In this document: positions 45,514 to 60,210 of the stretch, in pieces
Layout of the letters: each line of letters begins with the position of its first letter
How positions within the stretch are numbered: the first letter of the stretch is position 1
Assembly (NCBI GenBank): GCA_002803225.1
Contig: NXFV01001733.1
Span: 62,001 to 126,000 of the forward strand
Source of the DNA: Gamarada debralockiae
Taxonomy: Eukaryota; Ascomycota; Leotiomycetes; Helotiales; Hyphodiscaceae
DNA: 64,000 nt
Direction: 5' to 3'
Notes under the pieces: model-generated
Database searches by the model: none
The model's input: the letters and a program-made list of their open reading frames with translations, nothing else
What the model was told of the DNA's origin: nothing
Made by a program: the position numbers and the translations under genes

Positions 45514-46230
45514 ATGGATTATCAGAACCGCGCCGGTTCCAAATTCGGTGGCGGTGGTGTCGCATCAACCTCAGCAACAAACGCAGACCGACGAGAACGT
45601 CTCCGCAAACTCGCCCTCGAAACCATCGATCTCGACAAAGACCCCTACTTCTTCAAAAACCACGTCGGCTCCTTCGAATGTCGGCTCTGTCTAACCGTCC
45701 ACCAAAACGATGGCTCCTACCTCGCGCACACCCAAGGTCGCAAGCACCAAACGAACCTCGCACGTCGCGCAGCCCGCGAACAAAAAGAAGGGAAAGCCGC
45801 CACCGATCCCGTCACAGGTCTACCCATCGGCATGGTTGGGGCGCAGATGAGTGTTCGTAAGAATGTGGTGAAGATAGGACGACCTGGGTATAAGATTACG
45901 AAGACGAGGGATCCGGTTACGAGACAGCAAGGCCTGCTGTTCCAGCTTCAGTATCCGGAGATTTCGAACGATGTGCAGCCGAAGGTCAGGTTTATGAGTG
46001 CTTATGAGCAGAAGGTTGATGATCCGCCGGACAAGAACTTTCAGTATATGTTGGTGGCGGCGGAGCCGTATGAGACGTGTGGGTTCAAGTTGCAGGCGAG
46101 AGAGGTGGATCGTACGAATGATCGGTTTTGGACGTGGTGGGATGCGGATTTGAAGGAGTTTTGGGTGCAGGTTATGTTTAAGACGGAGAGAGAGGAGAGG
46201 TATAGTGGTGTGCCTGGTCTGAGGAGATGA
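45514..46230 (+). CDS. Splicing factor 3A subunit 2 (U2 snRNP)
   Basis: Single exon of 238 aa. It is the homologue of human SF3A2 and yeast Prp11, part of the SF3a complex of the U2 snRNP. The matrin-type zinc finger is diagnostic (FECRLCLTVHQNDGSYLAHT, then GRKHQTNLARRAA). The conserved C-terminal module follows (RPGYKITKTRDPVTRQQGLL, RFMSAYEQKVDDP, FWTWWDADLKEFWVQVMFK). It lacks the proline-rich tail of the animal protein, as in other fungi. Base use is C-rich up to about 45830 and G-rich after, although the protein is conserved throughout. Confidence 0.96.
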   Translation: MDYQNRAGSKFGGGGVASTSATNADRRERLRKLALETIDLDKDPYFFKNHVGSFECRLCLTVHQNDGSYLAHTQGRKHQTNLARRAAREQKEGKAATDPVTGLPIGMVGAQMSVRKNVVKIGRPGYKITKTRDPVTRQQGLLFQLQYPEISNDVQPKVRFMSAYEQKVDDPPDKNFQYMLVAAEPYETCGFKLQAREVDRTNDRFWTWWDADLKEFWVQVMFKTEREERYSGVPGLRR

Positions 46231-46870
46231 CGAAGACATGAGCGAGGGTTCTGCTGGAAGCGTCAGCTCTATCAGATGTTTAGGAGGCATGGCTTTCCAG
46301 ATGGGTTCATCTACGAAGTAGGGTTTCAGGCGAAGAGCAATCGTTCGTTTCAAAGAGCGGTTGTATTGTGCCTACAGGTGGTCTTTGGGGACAAACTGGT
46401 GAGGGCATTGCATGGAGTTCTTTGGCGTTCACAAGCTAGTTCATAAACCAGAGAAACCTATTACTTATTCATTTAATTTCGTATTTGAGCGCTCCAGTCT
46501 ACCGGGCATACATTAAAATCTTTGACCCACCCATTTTAGATGCAAAGCAAAGCTTTTACCTTTCGCAGAACCATGCCAGATATCAAAAACTAGATGAGCC
46601 CGTTCATCATTGCACCAGCTCGCTGACAGGAAAAGCAAATACCGCCATATCTCATGACTAGAGGCGCATGCTGCTAGCCTCTGGAACAAAATGTAAATGC
46701 GAAGTGGTATCTATGGAAATGGCCTCAGGTAAGCCATGTACTGAAAGATCCACAGATTTGAAAGATTCAGGCGATAACTTCTGCATGAATGTCAAGAGAA
46801 TGACGCTCGTGTAGCAGGCAGAGCTCCTGTTCCTGCTGCCGTATAATTCGACCTTGTAGTCAGCGGAGAA
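46231..46870. other. Intergenic, no gene seen
   Basis: Lies between the convergent 3' ends of the SF3A2 and cot1 genes. No coding signal. Confidence 0.5.
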
Positions 46871-49022
<2,152 letters not shown>

Positions 49023-50537
49023 TTTCGCCCAATTTGTGTATTATTCGTAGACTTCGAGTTCTCAATCCCCAACTCCACAATTGCTTTGGTTTTCCCGTCG
49101 TGTGCGCTGGCGATTGGCGGAGCAAAATCAATTGCTTGTCTCAGTTCGATCTGGTGAAGAAGGTGTGGGATGTACTGAGACCTTGACAGTCTCGCACACA
49201 CAAATGGAACACAATACAGAGACTGTTGTGTGTCCCTTTCTGTATTTATGCGAATGTCGATGGCGAAAAGGGATGGAGTCTTGCACAGGAAACGGCTGTG
49301 ACTCGAAGCGAGGAGGTGTTCATTCAATCGAATCGCTCAAAACGGCGCTAAAAGACCCATTGGTGGGCGGGCCCATGGAGGTTTTGGGCAGATCAGGGGC
49401 GGCTTCAGGGGAGATAGAGGCCCTGATAGACCTTGAGGCAAAGAAACTTGAGGGTTTTCTTCTTCAGAAATGGTGCGGTCTTCTTTTTTTTCTTGTCGGG
49501 CACTTGGGGATTTATCTGGGGCCAGTCCAAACTGAGCTCAACCTGCAGGACACTTTATATTGCACGCAGATAGGGCGAAAGCTATTGGAAGCATCAACCT
49601 GCATACAAGGTACCGGTGCTTGTACTCCTCAACGTCAAGAGCCCATCCATCCCTTCGGAATCCTTGACGACGATTCAGCGATTGGGAAATGGAAGTCCCG
49701 TCAACGTCTCAAGATAGCATTCTTGGCTCGCTCTTGAGCCTGTAGCAAGATGCTGTCGTGGAATCTACATCAAAACCGAAGCTTTGTGCCTAAATATGAG
49801 CTGCAGCTGCGGGACTATGTAACGTCGCTCTCAAGAAAAGTCTGGTAAGCCTGGGCGACGGCGACTGCGAGTATGAGATACCAAACTTTGAAGCGGCAGC
49901 CAGGGTCCAGGAACCACTGTCAGATCGAATCAAGAGTCTGTGCAAACCCCTTTTTCTGATTTTGAAATATGATCGAAAGTAAAGGTCAGCGTGTTCTCAG
50001 CCGCATGAAAGAAAAGGAGGTTTTCTGTTCTCCGCGACACTCTTCACTCTTCATTATATTCTCCAAGCTTAGTAGGGGTTTGCTGACGATTTTGATATAG
50101 ATGAATAAGGGTTTTTGGGGAGAATCTGATATGTCTGTAATAAGGGAGGAGCCTGTCCATGAAGAGATGCACAGAATACTGCATGGATCATGCTGGCCAC
50201 CTCGTTGGTTTGACGATAACGATGATGCACAAAGTGGTCATAAAGATGCGCGTCTAGGAAATCATGAAACCAAAGACTGGAGAGCCTCCTGTGAACAAAG
50301 CTGAATATACACGTGACTATCGGCGACCGGACTCCGGCTCTAACGCAGTTGGGCATCGTGCCCGGTTGATTTGATCTCCAAATATTTTTGGCTTCGCGAA
50401 TAATTGAAATCAAGAACATGGCACCGCGTTCGTGTCTCTTCACAGGCTGATCTACAACTTGCGCAGACTGAGCTGCAGCTTCCCTTGTCTATCCTAGTAC
50501 CACTCTAAATTCAGAGTGGACAAGGGATCGAAGAACA
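49023..50537. other. Long divergent intergenic region between cot1 and tim54
   Basis: 1.5 kb without a gene. Much of it is probably the long 5' leader and promoter of cot1 on the minus strand. An open plus-strand frame at 49081-49737 has no recognisable features and I reject it. Confidence 0.5.
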
Positions 50538-52055
50538 ATGGCCGACTCAAAGTCTGCAGGAGGAGCAGAAGTAAGTGCATCGCGAGATTTGATATGGCTT
50601 GTTTGCGTCTAACACCGGTGACAGAATGCTGCCCCTGGTGCAAATCCAGACGTGAAGCTCGATGCCAAAGCTACGAAACCTCTAAAACCCCCAAATCCAA
50701 TGTGGAAATACATGGGACTTGGAGAAAACTTTCGTCCAAGACTTCCCTCACGAAACTGGATGATCTTCCTCACAGTCACTGGATCGTTTACTGCAGCAGT
50801 CATCTACGATAAGAGAGAGAAGAGGCGTGTACAGCGGAAATGGGCGAAGCTAGTGGAGCATGTAGCGAAGGAGCCATTGGGGTCGAAAGAAATGCCGAGG
50901 AAGCTCACGGTGTTCTTGGAAGGACCGCCTACGGATGGACTCAGGGTTGCCCAGGATCATTTCAAAGAATACGTGAAGCCAATACTGGTTGCGTCGGGCT
51001 TGGATTGGGACTTCATTCAAGGTCGTAAGGAGGGTGATGTTAGAGCGGAGCTAGCAGAAAAGATCCGCAATTCAAGACTACCACCCGACCAAGCGGCTGA
51101 GGACCTCACGGCAGAAATCCGTAGGAAAAGCGGCGTTAAGGAATATGAAGGGATTAAAGGCGATATTGTGATTGGGCGTCACACATGGAAGGAATACGTT
51201 AGAGGTCTGCACGAAGGTTGGCTTGGTCCGGCAACAGAACCGCCGAAGCCAGAAACAGAGAATTCCGAGGACAACGCACAAGATCAAGAAAAGAAGGGCG
51301 CAGAACCGCCAATCGAAACCCTCCCTGGAATCACCATCCACTCTACAACCAAAGAAGGAGAGGGAGATGCCCCAGCAAAGACCGAACCCGAACCTGCAGC
51401 AGACAAAGAGAAACCCAAGAAACCACCTCAACCAGCCCCCTTCATATCAACCTCAGACTACAAAAACGCACCCACACCGCCCGAGCTTCCAGCAGAATTG
51501 CCTTCAACACCCATCTCCTTCCCTCACATCCTCGGATTCTTCAACACACCCACCCGTCTCTATCGTTTCCTAAACCGCCGCGTGCTGGCAGACCAAATTG
51601 GTCGCGACACAGCCGCTGTAATCCTCGCCACATATCGACCTTACAACACCACTTCCGCAGCCTCAGAACCCTCATCCTTTGCCCCTGACTCCACCTCAGA
51701 CTCGCCCCAGGCGAACAGTGAGGAGAACGTCCCGGCCCAACTGGCAGAACAGCAAACGGCACTAGCGGTAGAAGAGACGGAATGGCACAAGAACGCTAAG
51801 AAGAGAGTAGAAGGCGAGCCAGAGAGGACATGGTTAGAACCTATTGTGCTTGATCCTAGAATTGCGGAACGGATGCGGAGATTCGAGTTAACGCCTGAGG
51901 ACGAGGCGAGAGCTGCAAAGATCGTGGTGACTGAGGAGGAAGTCGAGGGTTGGATTAAAGGCGGTTTGAGGAACCTAGGTCGAAGTGGATTGAAAGCATT
52001 GGGGTTTGGGAAGGAGAAGAAACCTACTGCCACTGAGGAGGAGGCATTGGAGTAA
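50538..52055 (+). CDS. tim54: Mitochondrial import inner membrane translocase subunit TIM54
   Basis: Two exons (50538-50570, 50625-52055) give 487 aa. TIM54 is part of the TIM22 complex that inserts carrier proteins into the inner mitochondrial membrane. The N-terminus has the conserved PNPMWKYMGLG and PSRNWMIFLTVTGSFTAAVI, a single membrane anchor followed by a basic stretch (DKREKRRVQRKW). The intermembrane-space domain begins RKLTVFLEGPPTDGLRVAQD. The middle is Pro/Glu/Lys-rich linker, and PHILGFFNTPTRLYRFLNRR and WLEPIVLDPRIAERMRRFEL are typical C-terminal blocks. Confidence 0.94.
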
Positions 52056-52529
52056 GATAAGCAACGAGTGGAGTGCTTTGTAGGATATCTACGATGGTCG
52101 CAGCTGTCTGTTAAGCCACGACATCGAAACGTGTATTGTATAGTATCGCCAGAAGGCATGAGCGAATTGCATGGATGGAAGCATATGTGGTCACGGATAG
52201 ATCACGAATAAATAATCAATCCCCTCTGCATCATCTGCATGTTAGGGAGGTGGTAGTGAAGGATCGTTGATTAGGGGGTGATGCCATGCAAACTTTTTTC
52301 TATCTACTTTATTCCCACCATCATAACTTCATGCAAGTGGCTATGCGATCACTTCCCTTGAACGATTGGAAATGCATACATTCCATGCTCCCAGTCCACA
52401 AAGGGACTTGCGAAATCTCTACTCTGACATTTTCCTATACGAAAAGCCGTGATGAACATGATAGAAAGAACGGTTGCTGCTATCTGAAAGGGGGGTCCAG
52501 TAAACGTTCAACCGCAATGAGTGATTTGA
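52056..52529. other. Intergenic, no gene seen
   Basis: Between the convergent ends of tim54 and naa15. Confidence 0.45.
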
Positions 52530-55168
52530 TTAGGTGGATGTCGAGAAGACGGTTGCTTTCGGCCATTTTGCAGCGGCGCTCGACCGGAAGGATTCAACTT
52601 CAGTGCTTTGCCATAAACTCAAAAGCTCCAAAGCCGCCTCAGCTTGCTCCATCGTAATGCTTGGTAGCTTAATAACAGCAGCTACGTCTTTCTCGCAACT
52701 TGATGCGGAATCTGGAGATAGCAGCTTTCGTACGCGTATGGCAGAAAGTGTGCTTGGTGCGGAGTCTTTGTGTTTTGCGAGATATTCATCATTGTATTTT
52801 GCGGGAGTTGTCAACGATGGCAGAAGGGTGAATTCTGATTTGATGATCTCCAGTGATTTTGCTGGTACTCCTCCCATATCCTTATCCATGGCCAGCTTGA
52901 AGCGGACGATTTGCTCGTGGACTTTCGGGTGCCCCTTGTCAAGAGCTGCTGCTGCCAGAAGGCACTTCAGAGCAAGGAGGTACTTCTCTGGTACTGGTAT
53001 TAGTATAGGTGAGAAGTCAGGGGCTAAGACTTACTTCTTCGAATGTACACCTCGAATCCCGCAATATGGGCATCAATGCTCTTCGGGCTGAATTGCAAGA
53101 GCGGTGTGACGAATTTCATCGCGTCCATCATGGGCTCGGTCGTAGCAGCAAGCTTGACTCCATCTGGGTCATCATCCTTCTTCTTCGCCTCGCCATCTCC
53201 ATCCTTGGTAGGCTTGTTCGGTTCGTTTTTCTTCGCGAGGGCCTCTCGCTCAGCCTTTTGGGCTTCTTTTCTTGCCTTCTTCGCTGCCTTCTTCCGTTCC
53301 GCAGCATCATCGCCGTTTGCATCTCCAGTTCCGTTCGTTCCATTGGTCAGAGGCTTGTCGTGGATCTTGAGATAAATATCAACAGCTGAGAGTGCTGCGC
53401 GAGAATAGAACGGATGGTCTCGCAAGTGGTCCTCCCACCTCATCATGTCCACATATGCCCGGATCTGGCCCTTCCGCAATGAGAAGCTGTGGAAATCAAA
53501 TTGATCTTCTTGCCATACGTCAAAGACGTTATATACGGCTGTAAAACGCTTCAGAGCAAGACCAAGCTTCCCTTGCCGAGCGTACGATTGCCCATCTTCC
53601 GTCAAGAACCATATGCATTGCATGTCATGAAGATCAGCCAGCGGTCCACCAACGGTCTCTGCTCGTGTGAACATGCCCATCGTCTTGATTGCAGCCTCAC
53701 TCTCATCATTTCTAAGCTGGTATTTTGCGGCCTTGGTATTGATATGTCGGTCTCTTATATCAAGAGTACGTGCATGTTCCATAATCTGGGATGCCTTATG
53801 CATATTGCCGTAGTGCTTCCATATCCGTGCCTTGGTCATGTGGAAGTCGACACTGTTGGGTTCCAACTCAATAGCCTTCTCGATATTCTCCATGGCCTTA
53901 TCTAAATCTCGACTGAGGTAATAATTGTAATGTTGAGCAAGGAAATAAAACGCAGCAGATGCTCCTTTAGATGTGTCTCCGTTTCGCTTTGGCTCGTTAT
54001 TGGCTGCACTCTTGTCGCTATCGATGTATTGCTGAACGACAGCTGGGAGGATTTCCTTCTTCGAGGCATTTGAGTAAAGATGCTTCAGGTTTGCAAATGT
54101 TGAAGGCACCCCTTTATCCAGCATACGATGTATATACTTGTCCGCAGCTTCGCGGAATTCATCACCTATTTGTCATTAGCATACCTTGTTCAAAAGGAGA
54201 TTCTTAACTATGTATACCTTCTAAGAAGTCCAGTGGTAACCGGCGCGCAGCATCACATCGAGGGTACTTCTCTGCATATTCATCATAGACTGCTTTCAAT
54301 GCCTTGTGATCTGATGGATCGATGTTCATAGCATTTACAAGACCATCATAGTATGTCTTATACTCTGAGTTGCGGTCCAGGAGAGCACGGTAGGCCTTTG
54401 CCGCTTCCTCCTTTCGGTCAAGCTGGGCAAGGTACTGTGCGCGAAGCTCCAAAACAGCCAACCTATCAAGATTGTGTTTTCCAGCCGATTCCAAATGGTC
54501 CAGAGCCTTCTGAATATCCCCTTGCTCTGCGATCAACGAATTCTTGTACATGACTGCCTCGGAGTTCTCAAAATCGGTTTTCGAAGGGGGGTTCTTCAGG
54601 GTCCCTTCATAGGTTGTCAAAACCCCTTCTGCCTCCGAGAGATCGCCATTCAAATGAAGAGCCACCGCCAATGCTGTCCAATTTTGACGAATATGCGATC
54701 TTTGGGTCAACATTTGTCTGCGACTGACAAGGTAGCCTTGGTAATCGCGCATTTGGATTTGAAGAAGAGCCAAATCCCTCTGAATCTGTGATGAATCTGG
54801 CTCCAACTTCAGCGCAAACTTGTATGCCTTGATAGCCTCCTCAAAGTTCTTCGCTGCGCGGTAGAGCAATCCATAGACATGCCAGCAGACGTGGGACTTC
54901 ATGTCGCATTGGAGTGCAACTTTCCCCAGCGCAAAAGCTTCTTCAGTCTTCCCTTGCGAGTTCATGATGAGAGCTTTCATCGCCAGTGTATCTCCGTGTT
55001 TGGGATTCTTTTTTAGGATCTGATCGGCAGCCTTGATACCTAGAGGTTGTGAGCAGGCTGTTACATATAACAGATGTTAATCTAACCTTTCTTATACTGT
55101 TTGTCCTCATAGTTTCGGACGACCGTCCGAAAGAGCGAAGACTCTTTCGAATTCAACGGTTGTGGCAT
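52530..55168 (-). CDS. naa15: NatA N-terminal acetyltransferase auxiliary subunit
   Basis: Four exons (55087-55168, 54218-55039, 53035-54165, 52530-52987) join in frame to 830 aa, the size of yeast Nat1 (854). The protein is a TPR scaffold that anchors the catalytic subunit Naa10 to the ribosome for co-translational N-acetylation. TPR helices run through the protein (HVCWHVYGLLYRAAKNFEEA, AIKAYKFALKLEPDSSQIQR, MENIEKAIELEPNSVDFHMT). A Lys/Ala/Glu-rich helical segment (ERKKAAKKARKEAQKAERE) follows, as in other NatA large subunits. Introns are 47-52 nt. It is divergent from the formamidase gene. Confidence 0.94.
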
Positions 55169-55544
55169 GATTGTCCAAATTTCTCCAGCCGTATGAGTTG
55201 AAGATATAGACGGAACCTGGGCGTAAGTATTCGTTCGTCCGCGTGGGGTTCGAAAGAGGCTGGCTTAAGGTCTTGGAGATGAGTCGAGTGAATGAGTGTC
55301 CCGCTGGATCGCTCGTAGGATCCTATAGACCTGCCAGCAGATTGTGAATAGCGGGCTGGGATATTGAGAAGGCGAGGTACCCTGGGGAAAGAGTCGTGTG
55401 CGCAATTGTAGTTCATTGAGGTCTCGCCACGATGAAGCATTGGCCGCTTTCATAGTCGTTAACCACGCTAGTCCTGCACGGCTACAACCCACTCTTATCT
55501 TCTCTCCTTTCACCTCCTTGGACAGCTTCAAACATAACGACAAA
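55169..55544. promoter_or_regulatory. Divergent region between naa15 and formamidase gene
   Basis: 376 bp between starts, no coding signal of its own. Confidence 0.4.
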
Positions 55545-56601
55545 ATGGGGGACATTCAGCTCAAACATTTCAGAGAAGAGTATCTTCACGGGACAAACTC
55601 GACAAAGCTTAATACCGTGGATATCTGGATTCCCGAGACTGCACCAATTGTTCCAGGGGATGGAAAACTCTGGTTAATGTTGGTCCACACCTTCTGCCAC
55701 GGAACATTCGCTGAGCAGAGGTAGATACATACATGGAGGAGCCTGGAGAGATCCAGCCGTGGACTCATTAAGCTTTGAACCAGCCGTCACAGAACTCTGG
55801 AAATCATCTTTGAGACTTGAAATTGCAGGCTTTGCATCTATCAACTACCGACTCTCACCATACCCATCTCATCCAGAAGATCCGAGCTCCCCAGATGACC
55901 CATCCCGCAATGTGCATTATCCGGATCATCTTATAGATGTAGCACAAGGTCTCCTTTACCTAGAGGAGCACTATCACATTGATAATCGCTATCTTCTCGT
56001 GGGACATTCTGCTGGCGCAACCATGGCCTTCGAATTGCACAACTGGTAGTAGGTAACCGAGGAGTAATTTTTTTCCCCATTTGAGACTGTTTCATGCGTT
56101 TTTTACTCTGAATCATGTCTCAGGAGTAGTTACTCCGAAGTCATTCCCAATGAGATACATGCTGACTCCTCAATGTTCTGCAGCATGCCTCGCAGGATAC
56201 TACCTATACCCGCTGTTGTACTTGGTATTGCTGGGATATACAATTTCGAGGCTTTCATTGAGGACCACAGCGAAATACCTACCTACCGAGAACTCATGGA
56301 GAATGCCTTTCCTGACAAGCGTCTATGGGAGAGAGCCTCTCCGTATAAAAACCGTCTACCGAATTACGCAGCCTGGGAGCAAGCAAAAGCTATTATAATC
56401 TCACACTCTGATCAGGATGAGTTGGTAGAGAAAGCCCAGTCCTCGTACATGCTGGAGCGCGCTCGAATGGCTCCACACTGCAAGGAGAAGGTCCATTTCT
56501 TGGAGGCTAGTGGAAATCATAATGAGATTTGGGCAAGCGGCTCCATATTGGCTGGTCTGATTACCAAGTCCGTTGAAATCCTACTATCGTCTTCAAGGTG
56601 A
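55545..56601 (+). CDS. bna7: Kynurenine formamidase (alpha/beta hydrolase)
   Basis: Three exons (55545-55678, 55725-56045, 56184-56601) join in frame to 290 aa. It is expected to hydrolyse N-formylkynurenine to kynurenine in tryptophan catabolism and de novo NAD synthesis. The family signature HGGAWRDP is rebuilt only after splicing (exon 1 ends in the codon before YIHGG). The nucleophile elbow is GHSAGA; Asp is in SHSDQDELV and His in SGNHNEIW. Exon 1 (FREEYLHGTNSTKLNTVDIW) is typical of fungal Bna7. The intron 2 junction (a 138-nt intron beginning GTAGTAGG) is less certain. No other NAD-pathway gene is nearby. Confidence 0.85.
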
Positions 56602-57102
56602 CAGTGGGTGGGAGCTCTTGCAACTTCAACGGGAATAAGAGCGTATTCTTAGATCGACTCCATGCAGAAACCGGGACCTTTGAGCTCACTTGAGACCTGC
56701 CACCAGATAATATTCGGATGCAAATTCAAACCCCTAAAGACTTGAGCATTTACACCCAAAGGATAGGGAATACGGATTGGAAGACGTCCAGCAATGTTTT
56801 GGACGGATGAGCCTGGGCTTGAGCTGTCTGAATCCCCACAGGGGTGTCCGATGGAGAGAATAAAGAAGATCATTTTGGTCTTTACGCCTTCTATAACCCG
56901 CAATGTTTGGAGTTGAATGTTTCTTTCTTCTATGACATTACAGTAATAGATACTTATCACTGTCGACCTTGTTCTTACAACCAGCATTTCGCATGCCCAA
57001 TGTTTCGACCTCTTACCCAGGTGTAACTCCTATGAATGCGTGTTTCCAGGATATCGTTGCAACCACTGCGCCTCATCGATCACCATTATCCCTTGCTCAG
57101 TA
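56602..57102. other. Intergenic, no gene seen
   Basis: Between the convergent formamidase and cid2/mix23 genes. Nothing recognisable. Confidence 0.45.
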
Positions 57103-57750
57103 TTAATGACCCTTCTCCCTTCCTTTCCTCCAATCATCCAAGGCTTGCTCCCATTCTCTAAAGTCCCCGCCACATCTCTCGCTAAACAAGCCCCAACTCC
57201 TTGCCCGTATAATCTTCTCCACGCTCCTCTCCTGCGTGATGAGAGCAGCAAGCTTCTCTGTCCTGGCTTCTCTCGGAAAGAACCTCGCAGAATAAGGATC
57301 TAACCTCTCATCCACAATCCTTTCCCTGTCTCTCTCGCTCTCCACCCGTCTCAACACCGACTCTGGGTCATCTGGGTCTGGACTAGTGGCGACCGAAGCG
57401 CAGTAGTTTAGAACGTCTGAGCGAACCTGCCACGAGGGGAAGAGGACCTGTTCTTTGAAGGCTCGGCATGAGGACGGAGGTATTTGTCTGGGATTCGGCG
57501 GGCGGGGAGCGCGTATCGATGTGGATGACGGGTCGAAGCCTGCCGCCGCGGGGGTCAGAAGGGCGTTGAGGTTCTGGGTTATGGAATCATCGATCGAAGC
57601 TCTGGATATGCGGAGGAAGTCTGTGGCGCATCATTAGCTACTGTAGACAGTGACCATTCACAACACTTGAATGCTTAACTGACCTCTTAACGCAACAGTG
57701 GAGAAGCAGAATTGAGGGGTGAGTGAAGGCTGTGGAGAAGGCTGGGTCAT
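57103..57750 (-). CDS. cid2: Caffeine-induced death protein 2 / MIX23 family
   Basis: Two exons (57684-57750, 57103-57620) join in frame to 194 aa. Recognised by LRDFLRISRASIDDSITQNL, which forms across the splice junction, together with a cysteine before it (PQFCFSTVAL) and CRAFKEQ / LNYCASV later. In yeast the homologue Mix23 is a cysteine-motif protein of the mitochondrial intermembrane space that supports import; the S. pombe name is Cid2. The C-terminal half is Arg/Glu-rich and helical (ESERDRERIVDERLDPYSAR). The gene is divergent from a mitochondrial carrier gene, 281 bp apart, which fits a mitochondrial role. Confidence 0.8.
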
Positions 57751-58031
57751 TATGTCCTTCTGAACAACTCGTGCTGGTTTTGTAGCCTCCGGGGAGGACT
57801 TTGACCAAAGGAAGTTCGCCAGTATGAAGGATGTTCCTAGTTCGAAGGAGGTACAAATCTTTCGAGCTCTGAGTAATTGACGCCTTTCGATTTGTAAATC
57901 ATAGAGGCGAGCTCTAGAGCTCGTGGGGGTCACTTCTTTAGCTTATCGGATGACGTTAATAAAAGAGCTCGTGGGCCCCTGGAGTTCTCCAAAGGTTTTT
58001 CCTTTTCTACTTTTCCCATCATGTTTTGTAA
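57751..58031. promoter_or_regulatory. Shared promoter of cid2/mix23 and the mitochondrial carrier gene
   Basis: Contains a perfect 14-bp palindrome GAGCTCTAGAGCTC (57909-57922). GAGCTCGTGGG occurs as a direct repeat at 57917-57927 and 57965-57975, with a TGACGTTA CRE-like site between them. These are sequence observations; any regulatory role is inference. Confidence 0.4.
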
Positions 58032-59282
58032 ATGTCGAATACTCACACCGATGTGCTCCTGGTGAGTTGTTACTTTCTTTCGGGCGTTGGTTGTGACGAT
58101 AGTATCGTTGCTGCGATTAGCACTTAACAGTGGTGTGGTTTGAAATTGGGGGTCACGTTTTGGGGCATGCCTAAGACGACGACATTTTTCGTGACATTCT
58201 TTTGCTGTTGGAAGTACCCTGGAAGCTTAGGCTGATTTGAGATAGGCTGGAGCCTTTGCTGCTTTTACTGTTGATCTCTTAGTATACCCTTTGGACACTC
58301 TGAAGACGCGATTTCAAAGTCCAGATTACAAGAAGATCTACTATGATACATCAAATAATGTCATCAATCGAAGACTCCTCTTTCGAGGATTGTATCAGGG
58401 GGTGGGGAGTGTTATTTTAATTACTATTCCCTCGTGTGAGTGTGCTGTTCTGTTCTGCCTTTGCAGATTCTGACTCCAATAGCTGGGGCGTTCTTCACCA
58501 CGTACGAGGCAGTCAAGTCCCTGCTCACGAAGGCCAATCCAACTCTTAGTAGCTCTTCCTCACGTCTGATACCTCAACCTTTCATTCATAGCGCGGCTTC
58601 AGCCACAGCTGAGCTTGCGTCATGTTTCATCCTGACGCCTGCTGAGGTTCTCAAGCAGAATGCTCAGATGATCCGGAAACCCGCCGGAGCATCAGCATCC
58701 AAATCTTCGACTGTCTTCCAGCCATCGGTGACCATGCAAACGCTGAGGCATTTCAAAAGACCATCGCAACTATGGAGAGGCTACTCTGCTCTAGCTGCTC
58801 GGAACCTACCTTTCACCGCCATGCAATTCCCTATGTTTGAGCATTTGAAGGCTAGCATCCAAGAGTATCAGAAAAAGAATAGCACTTTCACAGGCAGTTT
58901 GACAGAGACTGCTTTGACAACAGCGGTCAGCGCTGGTAGTGCTGGGTCCATCGCTGCCGTAATCACAACTCCAGTCGATGTTGTGAAGACACGAATCATG
59001 CTTTCGGCTGCGGGAGAAAGTTCCGAGAACCAAGCAAAGGAGGTTGAGAAGGCCAGGAATCAGGGACAGTCGCTCCCAAAACTTGCCAGCGAAAAAGTTG
59101 TCACCAAGAAAAGCAGCCTTACTGTCGCCCGCGAGGTCATGGCGGAGAGCGGAATAAAAGGCCTATTCAGAGGTGGGACTCTGAGAGCTGCTTGGACTGC
59201 ATTGGGCAGTGGGCTTTATCTCGGCGTATACGAAAGTGGAAAGGTTTTCCTGGGCGACAGACAGGAAAGCCAGGACAGATGA
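58032..59282 (+). CDS. Mitochondrial carrier (S-adenosylmethionine carrier-like)
   Basis: Three exons (58032-58061, 58246-58435, 58483-59282) join in frame to 339 aa. The three carrier repeats are marked by YPLDTLKTRFQSPDYKK, LTPAEVLKQNAQ and TTPVDVVKTRIML, each a version of the Px[DE]xx[KR]x signature; the second repeat has Ala before Glu. Repeat 1 and the spacing resemble the SAM carrier Pet8/SLC25A26, which imports S-adenosylmethionine into the matrix, but substrate cannot be fixed from motifs. The first intron is 184 nt. Exon 1 (MSNTHTDVLL) is found by frame continuity with AGAFAAFTVDLLVYP. Confidence 0.85.
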
Positions 59283-60210
59283 ATAGAACCATCCATTTGT
59301 ACTGAGGGGTTCGAGGCCAGTCGGATCTCTTCCAAACAACAATTTGGAAGTATGCGCTGTCACCTCTTCGATTCAACGTCCATTTAGTGGAAATCGTGCT
59401 ACCGTCAAACTTCAGCACGTGAATATTTTTGCAGGCGTGTTATCTTGTCGACCACTCTCAACATTCGAAGGAACCACGGCTTTCACCCCTCTCCCGACGT
59501 CGGAGCCTGGTTCTGGATAATTCAGTCGATAAATTGAGGAGGGTATCAAGCTGTGAGACGGAGGTAACGGAAGTGATTGGTGGCCGCCCTCAGACGATAA
59601 CAAAATCGATTGGCTGTGGTTGGATTTATGCACCTGAAGTGCAGCCTTGGTATAAATCAAGCGGTGAGGCTCTAGCCCAAAGGAATGCGTTAATCCGCTT
59701 CCCAGGATAGATATACTTTTCTTCGTCATCGAACTTGTTGAGGATTTTTATCCAACGGGCTATCGCAGTAGGATGGCACTGCATTCCACGAAGTTTTCTA
59801 TCTTTCGGTCTCGTAAGAGAAATGGAATCACTCGCTGCATTTCAACTGCGAAGAATGAGTTTTGACATCACGCCAGAGTTGGAAAGTGCCGTTCTCTTAT
59901 CTCTTTCAACGGCACGAACAATGGTGTCTTGACAGCTGGTACCGATCATTGTGCATCGCAGCGGCCCCACAATTTGAAGACGCCATCCGGTCAATATTTC
60001 CATCCCCCATATCTTCCTGGGGTTTCTGGGTTGGGTTTGAGTTAGAGTAGTCGATGGAAGGAGCCTTTTGAGTGAAAAAGACGTAATCCTTTCTTTACCG
60101 ATCTCGCCATCGATACGAGCCATAACGCCATATCACGACCTCTTAAAATCAAATTGAACAACTTCCCCTATGACTCGTTTGCTTTGCTCCTAGAAAGTTC
60201 TATCCTTATC
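59283..60210. other. Intergenic, no gene seen
   Basis: Between carrier and UPF0643 genes; no domain, tRNA or repeat seen. Confidence 0.45.

Noticed and set aside
49081..49737. 218-codon plus-strand open frame upstream of cot1
   Set aside because: No recognisable motif, mixed composition, and it lies in the probable long leader of cot1 on the other strand.
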